From: Bacillota bacterium
GTDB lineage: Bacteria; Bacillota; Ch66
Length of the DNA stretch: 64,000 nt
Assembly: GCA_013178045.1 (NCBI GenBank)
Contig: JABLXP010000005.1
Location: 1 to 64,000 of the forward strand
Direction of reading: 5' to 3'
Both the position numbers and the translations under genes were made by a program. Positions 1-8,658 of this stretch are shown in pieces. The stretch's first letter is position 1. Every line of letters starts with the position of its first letter. Below the pieces are notes generated by a model. The model worked only from the letters and a program-made list of their open reading frames with translations, was not told the DNA's origin and made no database searches.

Positions 1-127
1 ATACCGATTTAAGGAGAGCAAAAAACAACAAGACATCACCCAAGCTAACTAAACAACAAAAATTTTTGCCTTGGGGTGGTCAAATTTTTGATTATCGTGG
101 TGGTCAACTATTTGATTGACATTAGCA
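1..127 (+). mobile_element. Right end of an IS21-like insertion sequence (partial)
   Basis: Two near-identical 19-bp direct repeats lie at 75-93 and 99-117, each beginning GGTGGTCAA and ending TTTGATT, 17 of 19 positions identical and 24 bp apart. They are followed by ATTGACATTAGCA, which would close the element with CA at about 127. Multiple terminal repeats inside 5'-TG...CA-3' ends and a GTGGTCAA-type core are typical of IS21-family ends as I know them. The rest of the element (istA and most of istB) lies left of the window. No target duplication can be checked because only one end is visible. Confidence 0.6.
2..52 (+). CDS. Possible C-terminal tail of an IstB-type transposition helper (partial)
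   Basis: An open frame enters from the left edge and stops at TAA 50-52, giving a tail that reads YRFKESKKQQDITQAN. A short basic, polar tail shortly before the element end is the expected place for IstB, the AAA+ ATPase of IS21 elements. Only 16 codons are visible, so the assignment rests on position next to the IS21-like repeats and not on any domain. Confidence 0.35.
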   Translation, partial: YRFKESKKQQDITQAN

Positions 128-188
128 CCCCCCTGCAACTAAGATGTTCATAAATGAACGCCCCTTTCGAGATGGGAGAGAAGAAATC

Positions 189-872
189 TTATCCGCCTAA
201 AGTTATATCCTGTTCCTCATACCAGCGCAGTGCCTGGAATAAATGTTCGGCTTCGTAATCAGGCCATAATTCTTCAACAACGTAAAAATCAGCATAAACC
301 GTTTGCACGGGGAGAAAGCCACTTAATCTTCGCCTATTGCCCCAGCGAATTAACAAATCAATGCGCGAGATTTCGGCCGAACCCAGATGTTTAACCAGGG
401 CATTTTTCAATGGCATCCCTTTTTGGACTTGCTGAAGGGCTTTGCCAATATCCCATTGCCAGCTGTAATTAACGAGAAAATTGATCCGCATCAAGCCTTT
501 GCCAAACTTCACTCTTTTTGTAAACGGAAGTAGATCTTTGGGAAACATCGGCGAGTCAGTATTACCAACAACAAGTAAATCGGCATCGTGATTGGCCAGT
601 TTCATCACCGCTTCCACACAAGCCCGCTGAAAGGCTAATCTTTGTGCCAGAGGACGCTTGGTGTTATCCTGCGTGAAACCATAAAAAGTCATCTCCTTGA
701 CGCCAATTTCCAGGCAGTGTCGATAAAGCTCAAAGCCGGGGTCGATACCATAAGCGTAGCCAGCTTCTTTCGGGTATCCATTTCGTTCCGCCCATCTTCT
801 GTTCCCGTCAGGAATGATCCCGATGTGCCGAGGTATTCTTTGAAATCCAGGAAAGCTTTTTACTTTTTCCAT
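189..872 (-). CDS. Divergent cis-prenyltransferase (UppS-family paralogue)
   Basis: This 227-residue protein has the fold signature of undecaprenyl diphosphate synthases, which condense isopentenyl diphosphate onto farnesyl diphosphate. H16, D22 and the DGNRRWA block correspond to the diphosphate-binding loop of UppS, and KRP at 72-74 keeps the conserved arginine. Other core motifs are changed: the usual FSSENW reads FTQDN-T, the NYGGR motif reads NYSWQ, and the RTGGE-type motif reads RWGNR at 176-180 followed by RLSGF. It is therefore probably not the housekeeping UppS, and product chain length or even activity is uncertain. I start it at ATG 872 because GAGGAGG lies directly upstream; an in-frame extension to 962 lacks this support. 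It lies downstream of an OLD-family gene and next to an IS21-like end. Confidence 0.75.
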   Translation of the reverse strand: MEKVKSFPGFQRIPRHIGIIPDGNRRWAERNGYPKEAGYAYGIDPGFELYRHCLEIGVKEMTFYGFTQDNTKRPLAQRLAFQRACVEAVMKLANHDADLLVVGNTDSPMFPKDLLPFTKRVKFGKGLMRINFLVNYSWQWDIGKALQQVQKGMPLKNALVKHLGSAEISRIDLLIRWGNRRRLSGFLPVQTVYADFYVVEELWPDYEAEHLFQALRWYEEQDITLGG

Positions 873-1180
873 AGTGATCCTCCTCAAGTTAACTATGGAA
901 ATATGCTTTCCTTTTCGGGGTGGAACTATACATGTTATATCAGAAGTAACAGCGTCACTCATCTCGATTTGCTGGTCGCGAGCAATCGGGAATCGGTGAT
1001 CGATTTCGTTGGAATACGGAGGTGGTCTTGTTTAATCTAAATATGGACAATTTTCAAAATTAATTAATGAGGAATCTTTTCGTGGATCTAGCCGCATCCT
1101 ACTGTTTACTATTGGATTTAGCGTATACAAGCAGGTGGGAGGGGGCTTACATAAACTTCAGCCAAATAAACACACCTCCC
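873..1180. other. Intergenic region between OLD-family gene and cis-prenyltransferase
   Basis: This 308-bp stretch holds no convincing gene. The part next to 873 carries the GAGGAGG ribosome-binding site of the prenyltransferase and must contain its promoter if it is transcribed separately, but I see no clear -35/-10 pair. The rest is AT-rich with no strong hairpin. Confidence 0.5.
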
Positions 1181-2725
1181 TTATCCATATAGCTTTTTAG
1201 AGATAGCATCAAAGAGTTCCCAAAGGTCTGTGTCTCTTAGATCCTCAGGTTTCATTTGTGATGCAATTTTGGGACCATCACGTGTTTGATTGTATCCTAG
1301 CGGTTTCAACACTAATTCTTTTATGTTTGCGAACGGGCCAACTTGGTCAAGGTTAATTTCCCCTTTAAAAACGGCTTTGATTGCTTCTATGTTAAAATAA
1401 TTCTCAATTTCTCTCCGGCATGTCACCGTTAGAGGTACGTTCAAATTCTCGCACAATTTTTTGAATTCCTTTTTTACATTAGCATTTTTAGGTCCAAAAT
1501 TCTGTCCTTCTTCCTCCCGATCGCTATCTATTAACACCCATATCCCCACATTCTTTTTCAATCCGGACAATAGAATTTGGTTTTCCTCGCTGTATAATGA
1601 TGACCCGCCCAAGTGAAGAACCAGGACTCTATCGGCTAAATTCCGTCCTGAAGTTATGGAATACAACTGGAGCCATTCGCGCAAAATGGCAGCATCTGAA
1701 GGGCCTTCTACAAGCAAAATTGCATCGTGTTGGAGAAGGTCACTCGGTCGTGCACCTATCTCAGTAATAAGATCGTAGAATTCCCTACTTGTATCGATAA
1801 ATGAGACCTGTGTTCTGTTTTCTGAGGTAAAGGAAATCATGTAACATGCAACACTCAAACTTCTGTCTAGAATAAAGGGAGAATGAGTGCTAACAAATAC
1901 CTGGTATCCTTCGGATAATTGTCTAAGCCTCCCAGCTATAGCTCGCTGAAGTTCAGGATGCAAATGGTTTTCAGGCTCTTCGATTAGAAAATATAAGTTT
2001 TTTACTTTCTTTCCTTCGTTTCTGGCCTGCTCCGCATACACGTCAAAGATCGCCATTACTACACAACTCTGCGTTCCATGACCGTGGCAACTAAGGTGCC
2101 CAAACCCTGTTTGGACGTTTGAAAAGTCGTATGAGGTCTTAACCACGGGAGAAAAAGACAAAAAAATATCTTCTCGCCCCAATATATCTTTGGTCTTATT
2201 GCTTATGTGCTGTGAAAGGCCTTGCACTACCTCGCTGACTTTGTTGCGAAGCTCCTCCTTTATCCGTTCTAAATTTTCATCCACGAGTAATGGTGTAATT
2301 AGTTGGCTAAATACATTCCTGCTCCGGTCAGTATATTTCAGTTCAGCAGTAATATCTCTCAGCGAAGGGATATATACAGGCTCAAACTGGACATCAGGTG
2401 ATGTTGGTTCCCAGCTTATGGAGGGCCCTCTACGGCCCGCATCGAGAGAATATGAATAGTAGCAGGTATATTTAGTGCCTCCAGGATCTTCTGCATTTAC
2501 GAATGTGGCAGTGATTTCAATTGGTTGCTCCCGACCATGGAAATCCTCCTGCTCGGCCTTTTCTCTCGATAATACGAGCTTTATTGCGCGAAGAAGGTTA
2601 GATTTACCGGTGTCATTTTTCCCTATAAAAAGCCGGAGATAAGGTTTTTTGAAAGGAAAATCAATATTAACATCTCTAAGAGAGCGGAAATTTTTAACAT
2701 GCAAACCAGTAAGTATAAGGTCCAT
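1181..2725 (-). CDS. OLD-family ATP-dependent endonuclease (AAA ATPase + Toprim)
   Basis: This 514-residue protein joins an ABC/SMC-like ATPase to a Toprim nuclease domain, the layout of class 1 OLD (overcoming lysogenization defect) nucleases. The Walker A GKNDTGKS is at residues 35-42, a Walker B-like LIEEPENHLHP near 246-256, and the H-loop STHSPF near 277. The Toprim part has the acidic LVEGPSD motif near 339, LIDSDRE near 396, and a CRREIENYF segment common in this family. OLD proteins cut DNA and several act in phage defence (Gabija GajA, P2 Old). No UvrD-type GajB helicase is adjacent: the upstream gene is a glycosyltransferase and the downstream gene a cis-prenyltransferase. It is therefore best called a stand-alone OLD protein. 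GGAGGT precedes ATG 2725. Confidence 0.88.
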   Translation of the reverse strand: MDLILTGLHVKNFRSLRDVNIDFPFKKPYLRLFIGKNDTGKSNLLRAIKLVLSREKAEQEDFHGREQPIEITATFVNAEDPGGTKYTCYYSYSLDAGRRGPSISWEPTSPDVQFEPVYIPSLRDITAELKYTDRSRNVFSQLITPLLVDENLERIKEELRNKVSEVVQGLSQHISNKTKDILGREDIFLSFSPVVKTSYDFSNVQTGFGHLSCHGHGTQSCVVMAIFDVYAEQARNEGKKVKNLYFLIEEPENHLHPELQRAIAGRLRQLSEGYQVFVSTHSPFILDRSLSVACYMISFTSENRTQVSFIDTSREFYDLITEIGARPSDLLQHDAILLVEGPSDAAILREWLQLYSITSGRNLADRVLVLHLGGSSLYSEENQILLSGLKKNVGIWVLIDSDREEEGQNFGPKNANVKKEFKKLCENLNVPLTVTCRREIENYFNIEAIKAVFKGEINLDQVGPFANIKELVLKPLGYNQTRDGPKIASQMKPEDLRDTDLWELFDAISKKLYG

Positions 2726-2783
2726 AAAAATTGCTGACCTCCTTCATCCATATAAGAACTTACTTCAAAGGCAGACTCAAAGT

Positions 2784-4580
2784 CTAAACCTTTATCATAA
2801 AGTCAATTCTGTCTAGCGCCAGGTTTGGATTGTAGAAAGGATCACCTCGGTCGAGAAAATCACGCCATTTCTCGCAGAAATATCGAATATTATGTTCCGG
2901 CTGGTAATGCCCACGAGAGGCTGATTCGTAGTGGTATAGCACCGCGTGCGGCGTCCAGACTGTGTAGTAGCCACACTGATGAATGATTCGTAAGCATAGA
3001 TCTACGTCATTATAGGCAATATCTAAATTCTCATCAAACCCCCCGACCTCTTCAAATACGGCACGCCGCAGCATCATGCACGCCCCAGTGACCGCAGCAC
3101 AATTACGTGTCACAGTAGCAAGACCCATATAACCGGGTTCCGATGCTGGAAGTCCGTAAAAGGCGTGCCCCGCTACCCCGCCCAAACCTACGATAACCCC
3201 AGCGTGTTGTATCGTGTTGTCGGGGAAAAGCAACTTGGCACCTACGGCGCCTATCCGCTTTTGTTGCGCATAGCTTAACAGTTCTTCCAACCAATCGGGC
3301 GAAATTACTTCAGTATCGTTATTGAGGAACACGAGGTATTCTCCCTCGACTCGTTCCACGGCAAAGTTATTTATCTTTGCGTAATTGAATTGTCCGGCGA
3401 AGGGAATCACCTTACAAATACCCGTTTGCTGAACAAAAGCGAGGTAATCCAGCGTAGCCGGGTCTTCGCTTTCGTTATTGATAATTATCAATTCGTAGTT
3501 CTTATAACTGCTCCGTTCCTGAATTGTGCCCACACAACGCCGCAGCAAATGTAGCTTGTCTTTGGTCGGAATGATGATACTAATCCGGGGGGTTCCTTGC
3601 ACTCTGTACTTTATCCGGTAACGTCCTTCGTCGATTTGTACGACTTCTCCTTGCAGCCCTCGTCTTTCGATAGCAGATGCAAGCGCCTTCTGTGCTACAT
3701 CAAGAGCGCGTGTCCTGCTTGCAGCTCGGTTTGTTATTGAACCGGGAGTGACACGCCAGTGATAGAGAATTTCCGGAATATGCGCTATCCGATTCGTTCT
3801 CTCAGTAACTCTCAGAACAAGATCGTAGTCCTGACTTCCTTCCGTTTCTGGCCGCAGTCCTCCCAATTCTTGAATCAATTCACGTCTAATTACCAAAAAG
3901 TGCCCGATATAATTCATCGAAAGCAATAAATCTGGTGACCAATCCGGCTTGAAAAACGGTTCACATCGCGTTTCACCAATTATACGGTCTTCATCAGAAT
4001 AGAGTACGTCCAACTCTGGTTGTTTATTTAACCAGCGAACTACCTGCAATAATGCATGCGGCGCCAACTCATCATCATGGTCCAAAAATCCGATGAATTG
4101 ACCAGTAGCCATAGAAAAAGCTATATTGGTTGCCCCAACGATTCCTATGTGTTGTGGTAAATCAACCACTTTTATCCGCTTATCTTTTGCATGGAAACTT
4201 TCTAAGATTTCTTTTATTTCCCGTTTGTCAGAACCATCATTAGCTATACATAGTTCCCAGTAAGGATACACTTGGTTGCAGACTGAGCTAATAGAACGTA
4301 TGAGGTAATTTAAATCGGTATTTCTAACAGGCATAATAATGCTAATCGTGGGCTTATATGAAAACCTTGCAATATCTTCTGAGGCAGCTTGAAGAAGATT
4401 TTCAATTCTCTTAGCCTCCATACAGAGCCACAGGTTATAGTTGTGTCCTCGGGAACGATAGCTCCAGACGCCCCTCATGCCATGCTTTCTAAGGTAACGC
4501 CAGGTCCTCTTTATCAACTCCACAGGACCTTGGTGATAAGTTATCCAAATAGCTTTGGTAAAGAGAGAATCACTTGGCAT
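2784..4580 (-). CDS. Tandem two-domain family 2 glycosyltransferase
   Basis: This 598-residue protein carries two GT-A glycosyltransferase modules. The first (about residues 78-310) has SIIMPVRN, the nucleotide-binding DHDDE and a downstream SDED. The second (about 332-590) has SIIIPTKD, LNNDTE and GGFDEN. Tandem GT2 modules usually add two different sugars, or alternate linkages, in surface glycan synthesis. No membrane segment is evident, so it should act in the cytoplasm on lipid-linked glycan. It is the most distal gene of the polysaccharide block, 72 bp after the 1,329-residue fusion protein. AAGGAAAGAG stands about 10 bp before ATG 4580. Donor and acceptor sugars cannot be read from the sequence. 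Confidence 0.88.
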   Translation of the reverse strand: MPSDSLFTKAIWITYHQGPVELIKRTWRYLRKHGMRGVWSYRSRGHNYNLWLCMEAKRIENLLQAASEDIARFSYKPTISIIMPVRNTDLNYLIRSISSVCNQVYPYWELCIANDGSDKREIKEILESFHAKDKRIKVVDLPQHIGIVGATNIAFSMATGQFIGFLDHDDELAPHALLQVVRWLNKQPELDVLYSDEDRIIGETRCEPFFKPDWSPDLLLSMNYIGHFLVIRRELIQELGGLRPETEGSQDYDLVLRVTERTNRIAHIPEILYHWRVTPGSITNRAASRTRALDVAQKALASAIERRGLQGEVVQIDEGRYRIKYRVQGTPRISIIIPTKDKLHLLRRCVGTIQERSSYKNYELIIINNESEDPATLDYLAFVQQTGICKVIPFAGQFNYAKINNFAVERVEGEYLVFLNNDTEVISPDWLEELLSYAQQKRIGAVGAKLLFPDNTIQHAGVIVGLGGVAGHAFYGLPASEPGYMGLATVTRNCAAVTGACMMLRRAVFEEVGGFDENLDIAYNDVDLCLRIIHQCGYYTVWTPHAVLYHYESASRGHYQPEHNIRYFCEKWRDFLDRGDPFYNPNLALDRIDFMIKV

Positions 4581-4652
4581 AGTACTGCTCTTTCCTTTGA
4601 ATTTTTTGTTAAGGTAGTTAGTTTTTTGTGAAAGAAACCTTACTCATGGAAA

Positions 4653-7600
4653 CTATTGAACCCCTCTACCACAATAATGGTCATCGAGAGCCAGAGAATT
4701 TATGATCTTGCTTTCCTCATCAGACATGTTTGTAACAAACGCTGAATAAATCTTAGCAGCTAATTCAGATGGAACATAAAAATCAGGTAGTAAATTGCGA
4801 CGAACAGTAATTGCATCCTCAACATAAGCCATAACTCCAGCCTGAATTGCAGAACGAATCGATCGTGATTTAAGTTCATGGGTACTTAATGATTTGTAAT
4901 TCAATTGAAGACTACCCATCTCATCAACTTTATAATTAATCACCTGCGCTGAATCTGAGCTTAATAATTTCTCAAGCTCAAAACTCCGTCGGTAAAGAAG
5001 AAGAGAATTATTAAAAGGATCGATTTGGTGCCCATAATAGCCCTCAGCAAAAACACCATACCTGTCACATACGTTCTTAGACTTAACATCTGTAACTAAG
5101 TAATAACCATTAATTGGTTTTGTAAGCAAGCGATTAAGGCATCCTTGCACTGTGGCAGAGTACCCTATGTCAACAACCGCTGATTTTTCTTGTCCTAATC
5201 TCATTTGTTCGAAATACATTAGAGCTGCGAAACGTTCCTTGTTTGCTATAGAGATGATCCTGTCAGCAAGTGCATTTAGGAGTGGTTTAAGATGATTAAT
5301 TTCCCCATCAATAACTTCTACAAATCTATTTTGTGACCATAACCTTTCATTATAAAGCGTACTAAGATCGTCTTGGCTAAGAGTTAGCCCATAGCGTTCA
5401 AAAAGGAACAATTCAAGTTTATTGGGGAAGAACGTAACTTTGGCTATGTTATAAATATCATCAAGATTTTCAATAGCAGGAACCGTTACGGCCCGTCGAG
5501 AAACTTCAAGATATTCTGATGGCACTGGTTGAGTTATAACCTGACTCCAACGATCATAGACTTCCTTCAATAGTTTTCCTTCTCGCGATAGGAAAAAAAG
5601 ACGCTCTATGTTGCTCTGTGTGGCTTTCTCTGCTAGCCATTGAACAAAAGAAAGCACTACCGGTCCAACAACAGAATAACCTATGGCCTCAGGATTCGGT
5701 AAGAATAAACTAGTATGATCAAACTTAGGGTAGAACAGGGGTGTGAAATTGCGTTTTACTATGAGTCCAAGCGCAATTTCTCCGTTTAAGTCGTTTGTTC
5801 TTAGAGTATCTTCGACAAGTGTTCCTAATCGTGGTAATGACCGAGCTAGTTCAACTGGTCGTAAAACATGCAAGGTCTGAAATCCCAAATCAAAGGGGAT
5901 TTGCCAGTCAGAGCGTTCATTGTCACCAATCACAAGTACTTCATTAGGCGACACTCCTTCCTTATTTAATAGAACTCGATAGAGATCACCTGTATCTTTG
6001 CGCAGTCCAATCTCTGAAGAAAGATAGAAATCATTCCATCCTGCTATTCCATGCGCTAATAACATTGATTCTATTGTAGACTTTGATAAATACATGTCAC
6101 TTATTAATACTACACATTTACCAGTAGAGACTGCAAAATTAAATATCGAGATAATATCAGGGCGAGGAGCAACAGCCGCTCGTTCAATGGTTTTTTCTAA
6201 CTCAAGTATGCGTTTGACTTCTGGATCAGGAAGTTCCGTAAGATCGGCTAGTTCCTTATATATTAAATCTAAGCCTACATCCTTACCAACATGCTCACGT
6301 GCTCGCTCCTCTGACTTATGTCGTACATGTATGTAAAGTTTCCCAACTTCCCCTCCAATTCGATGAGCAACAATCTTCTTTATACTTTCCGGATTAAGTA
6401 ATGGGCGCACCAACAATGTATCGAAGATATCAAAAGCTATGACTCGAATCTCTGGCGTAGCGATCTTAGCCTGAACATCATCTATTGTCCTGGAGAGATA
6501 TTGTTCAAAGCGCCATGGTGACCAACTCGGAAATTGGTGGTCAAGCAGAACTGCCAGACGATATCCTGCCTTACATACGCTCAGCCCCAACATGCGTTCT
6601 AGACAGTGGGCCAAAGTCCCGTCTGTTTGTCCTGTTTCTTCTGGAAATTCGTACAGGGTTATTCCTGCATCAAATAGAGGGAGGAGAGCTTCAACCCTCG
6701 CCCAAAACATAGAACCCACTGGGAAATGAAAATATCCATCCGGTATGTTGACTAAGCCAATGCGATGGCACATTGCATACCCTAGCGATCGATTGGCTAA
6801 CCACGTATTCGCAACATAAGGAACATGATAATAGTTTTGTGGGTAAACAATTCCTATTTTCTCCGAGTTGGCTAAGAGGAAAAAAATCCGCTTAATCTTA
6901 TCTTCATTGCCAAGAAGACCCTCAAGCAGATACTCTCGCCACCCCTCTGTGGCGCCTGAATTGTAAAGAGATTTTTTTGTATGAATGTGGGCAATAAAAT
7001 CATAGCACCTCAAAAAAGAACCAAACTCACAAAACATCGGTGCTATATCCCGGCCACGATTTTCTACGATGCGGACTATGAGTAGATTTATTCGCCGCAA
7101 AGAGGATAATATACGTTCACACCTAAATTTAGCAGATTCATCTGGAACTGAAATGAAAAGATCATATGTGAATGGGATGTTGCTCAAATATTTTGCAATT
7201 TCCTCAATAAGATCTGGATAAAATATATGGGCATGAACAGCTATTCTTCCAGGTTGAATACCTGTGAAAGGACTGACATTGGCAATATCAACCAGGATCG
7301 CATCACCCATCTTAAGATTTGCTAAAACCGATTGTGAGCGACCGTGCCAAGCTGAGAAATACCGAGTCACCTTACGAGTAGCTTTCCGTCCCAAAGCAAA
7401 TGGCCCCTCTGTTAGGGCTATTTTTAAGGCTTTTTGAGCCAACTCGTAGAATCTACGACGACTACTGAGCGGAGGAAAAATCCCATCCATAATTCTGCGA
7501 TATTGTTGAATAAAACGCCACCCAAGGGAACTGTATATCAAGCGTATTTCGATATCTCTTTCCGCAAGATGTCTTCTCAATTGACTGAGATTCTCTTCGA

Positions 7601-8642
7601 GCTGTGCAATTGTTCGTTCCTTTTCTGCTATCTGATTTTCTTGACTTTCCTTTTCCTGCATGAATTCTTTTTCCTTTATAGACAGAAGGTTTTTCAAATT
7701 TGTGAGATTTTTTTCTAATTGTAAAATGCTTTGTTCTTTTTCAGCTATTTGAGCCCTCAATGTTTCCCTTTCAATAAAAAACTCTTGCTCCCTTTCAGCC
7801 AATAAGTGCTCCCGTTCGTCAATCATTCGGTGCAACCGACCAAATAATTCTTCAGACACGTCGGTAAGCGTCGATAACCTAACCCCTTCAGGCAACTGTT
7901 GTTCTGAGGCGATGGCAATCAAATAAAGCGGGACTTTGTCCTGAACTCCGACCCGGATAAAACCAGTATCAACCTTGCGTACACAAACCTCTGCTAGAGA
8001 ACCTTCCCCTATTCCAAGCGGCCAGATGCTCGAAACCGGGAAAACTTTCTGTCCGAGGAAAAAAACATAAGGAAAGTATTTTGTGAGTAATTCCCGAAAC
8101 TCATCAAAATATAGTTCTTTCACGTGGTAAGGATTTTTGTAAGCAGTCTCGTCGCTATACGTTAACTTGTTGGGACTGCTAATAATGAATAATCCATCTT
8201 CTTTCAGGAGCCGTTTAACTTCCGCCAACAATTTTTCGTGCTCCTCGATGTGCTCGATGGCCTCGAAACAGGTTATGACATCAAAAATTTTCTCTCCCCG
8301 TATAGGAACTTCGGTAATTGAACCCTTGATAAATTTGACATTAGGTAATGGATACCTGCTAGATGCATGTTTAACAGCCTTTTCGTCTAGCTCCACTCCT
8401 GTAACATCGGCCGCCTTTTCCGCCATAATAGCGCAACCATATCCCTCACCAAACGCCAGATCCAAAACTTTTTTACCCTCAATAAATTGAGAAGCAAAAT
8501 AATAGCGGTGCAAGTGCTCATAATGTATCTCTGGAGTGCCAAGATCTACCCATGGCACATAACGTTCCCCTGTCCAGTCAATAAGTGACCTTTGATTGGA
8601 TTGAGACAAGTTGATTCTATGCGTAAGATCGCTGTTGGACAA
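4653..8642 (-). CDS. Four-part surface-polysaccharide protein: methyltransferase, coiled coil, RgpF-like, HAD-like
   Basis: This is a 1,329-residue fusion. Residues about 20-190 form a class I SAM methyltransferase (VLDLAFGEGYG, then VTGVELDEKAV). Residues about 273-365 are a long Glu/Gln/Leu-rich coiled coil. Residues about 465-710 resemble the RgpF rhamnan-synthesis family (VHAHIFYPDL, then NRGRDIAPM, HTKKS and ETGQTDGTLAH). Residues about 733-930 form a HAD-superfamily domain with motif I FDIFDT (Asp738), VLISDMY and VIGDNERSD. The last 370 residues contain FFLSREGKLL, a segment that often follows such HAD domains in glycan loci. The protein probably builds or caps a rhamnose-containing surface glycan, with the coiled coil setting spacing. 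The start is TTG 8642 with GGATGGTG upstream. It follows the glycosyltransferase at 8659 by 16 bp. Confidence 0.82.
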   Translation of the reverse strand: MSNSDLTHRINLSQSNQRSLIDWTGERYVPWVDLGTPEIHYEHLHRYYFASQFIEGKKVLDLAFGEGYGCAIMAEKAADVTGVELDEKAVKHASSRYPLPNVKFIKGSITEVPIRGEKIFDVITCFEAIEHIEEHEKLLAEVKRLLKEDGLFIISSPNKLTYSDETAYKNPYHVKELYFDEFRELLTKYFPYVFFLGQKVFPVSSIWPLGIGEGSLAEVCVRKVDTGFIRVGVQDKVPLYLIAIASEQQLPEGVRLSTLTDVSEELFGRLHRMIDEREHLLAEREQEFFIERETLRAQIAEKEQSILQLEKNLTNLKNLLSIKEKEFMQEKESQENQIAEKERTIAQLEENLSQLRRHLAERDIEIRLIYSSLGWRFIQQYRRIMDGIFPPLSSRRRFYELAQKALKIALTEGPFALGRKATRKVTRYFSAWHGRSQSVLANLKMGDAILVDIANVSPFTGIQPGRIAVHAHIFYPDLIEEIAKYLSNIPFTYDLFISVPDESAKFRCERILSSLRRINLLIVRIVENRGRDIAPMFCEFGSFLRCYDFIAHIHTKKSLYNSGATEGWREYLLEGLLGNEDKIKRIFFLLANSEKIGIVYPQNYYHVPYVANTWLANRSLGYAMCHRIGLVNIPDGYFHFPVGSMFWARVEALLPLFDAGITLYEFPEETGQTDGTLAHCLERMLGLSVCKAGYRLAVLLDHQFPSWSPWRFEQYLSRTIDDVQAKIATPEIRVIAFDIFDTLLVRPLLNPESIKKIVAHRIGGEVGKLYIHVRHKSEERAREHVGKDVGLDLIYKELADLTELPDPEVKRILELEKTIERAAVAPRPDIISIFNFAVSTGKCVVLISDMYLSKSTIESMLLAHGIAGWNDFYLSSEIGLRKDTGDLYRVLLNKEGVSPNEVLVIGDNERSDWQIPFDLGFQTLHVLRPVELARSLPRLGTLVEDTLRTNDLNGEIALGLIVKRNFTPLFYPKFDHTSLFLPNPEAIGYSVVGPVVLSFVQWLAEKATQSNIERLFFLSREGKLLKEVYDRWSQVITQPVPSEYLEVSRRAVTVPAIENLDDIYNIAKVTFFPNKLELFLFERYGLTLSQDDLSTLYNERLWSQNRFVEVIDGEINHLKPLLNALADRIISIANKERFAALMYFEQMRLGQEKSAVVDIGYSATVQGCLNRLLTKPINGYYLVTDVKSKNVCDRYGVFAEGYYGHQIDPFNNSLLLYRRSFELEKLLSSDSAQVINYKVDEMGSLQLNYKSLSTHELKSRSIRSAIQAGVMAYVEDAITVRRNLLPDFYVPSELAAKIYSAFVTNMSDEESKIINSLALDDHYCGRGVQ

Positions 8643-8658
8643 TTTCTGTTCACCATCC

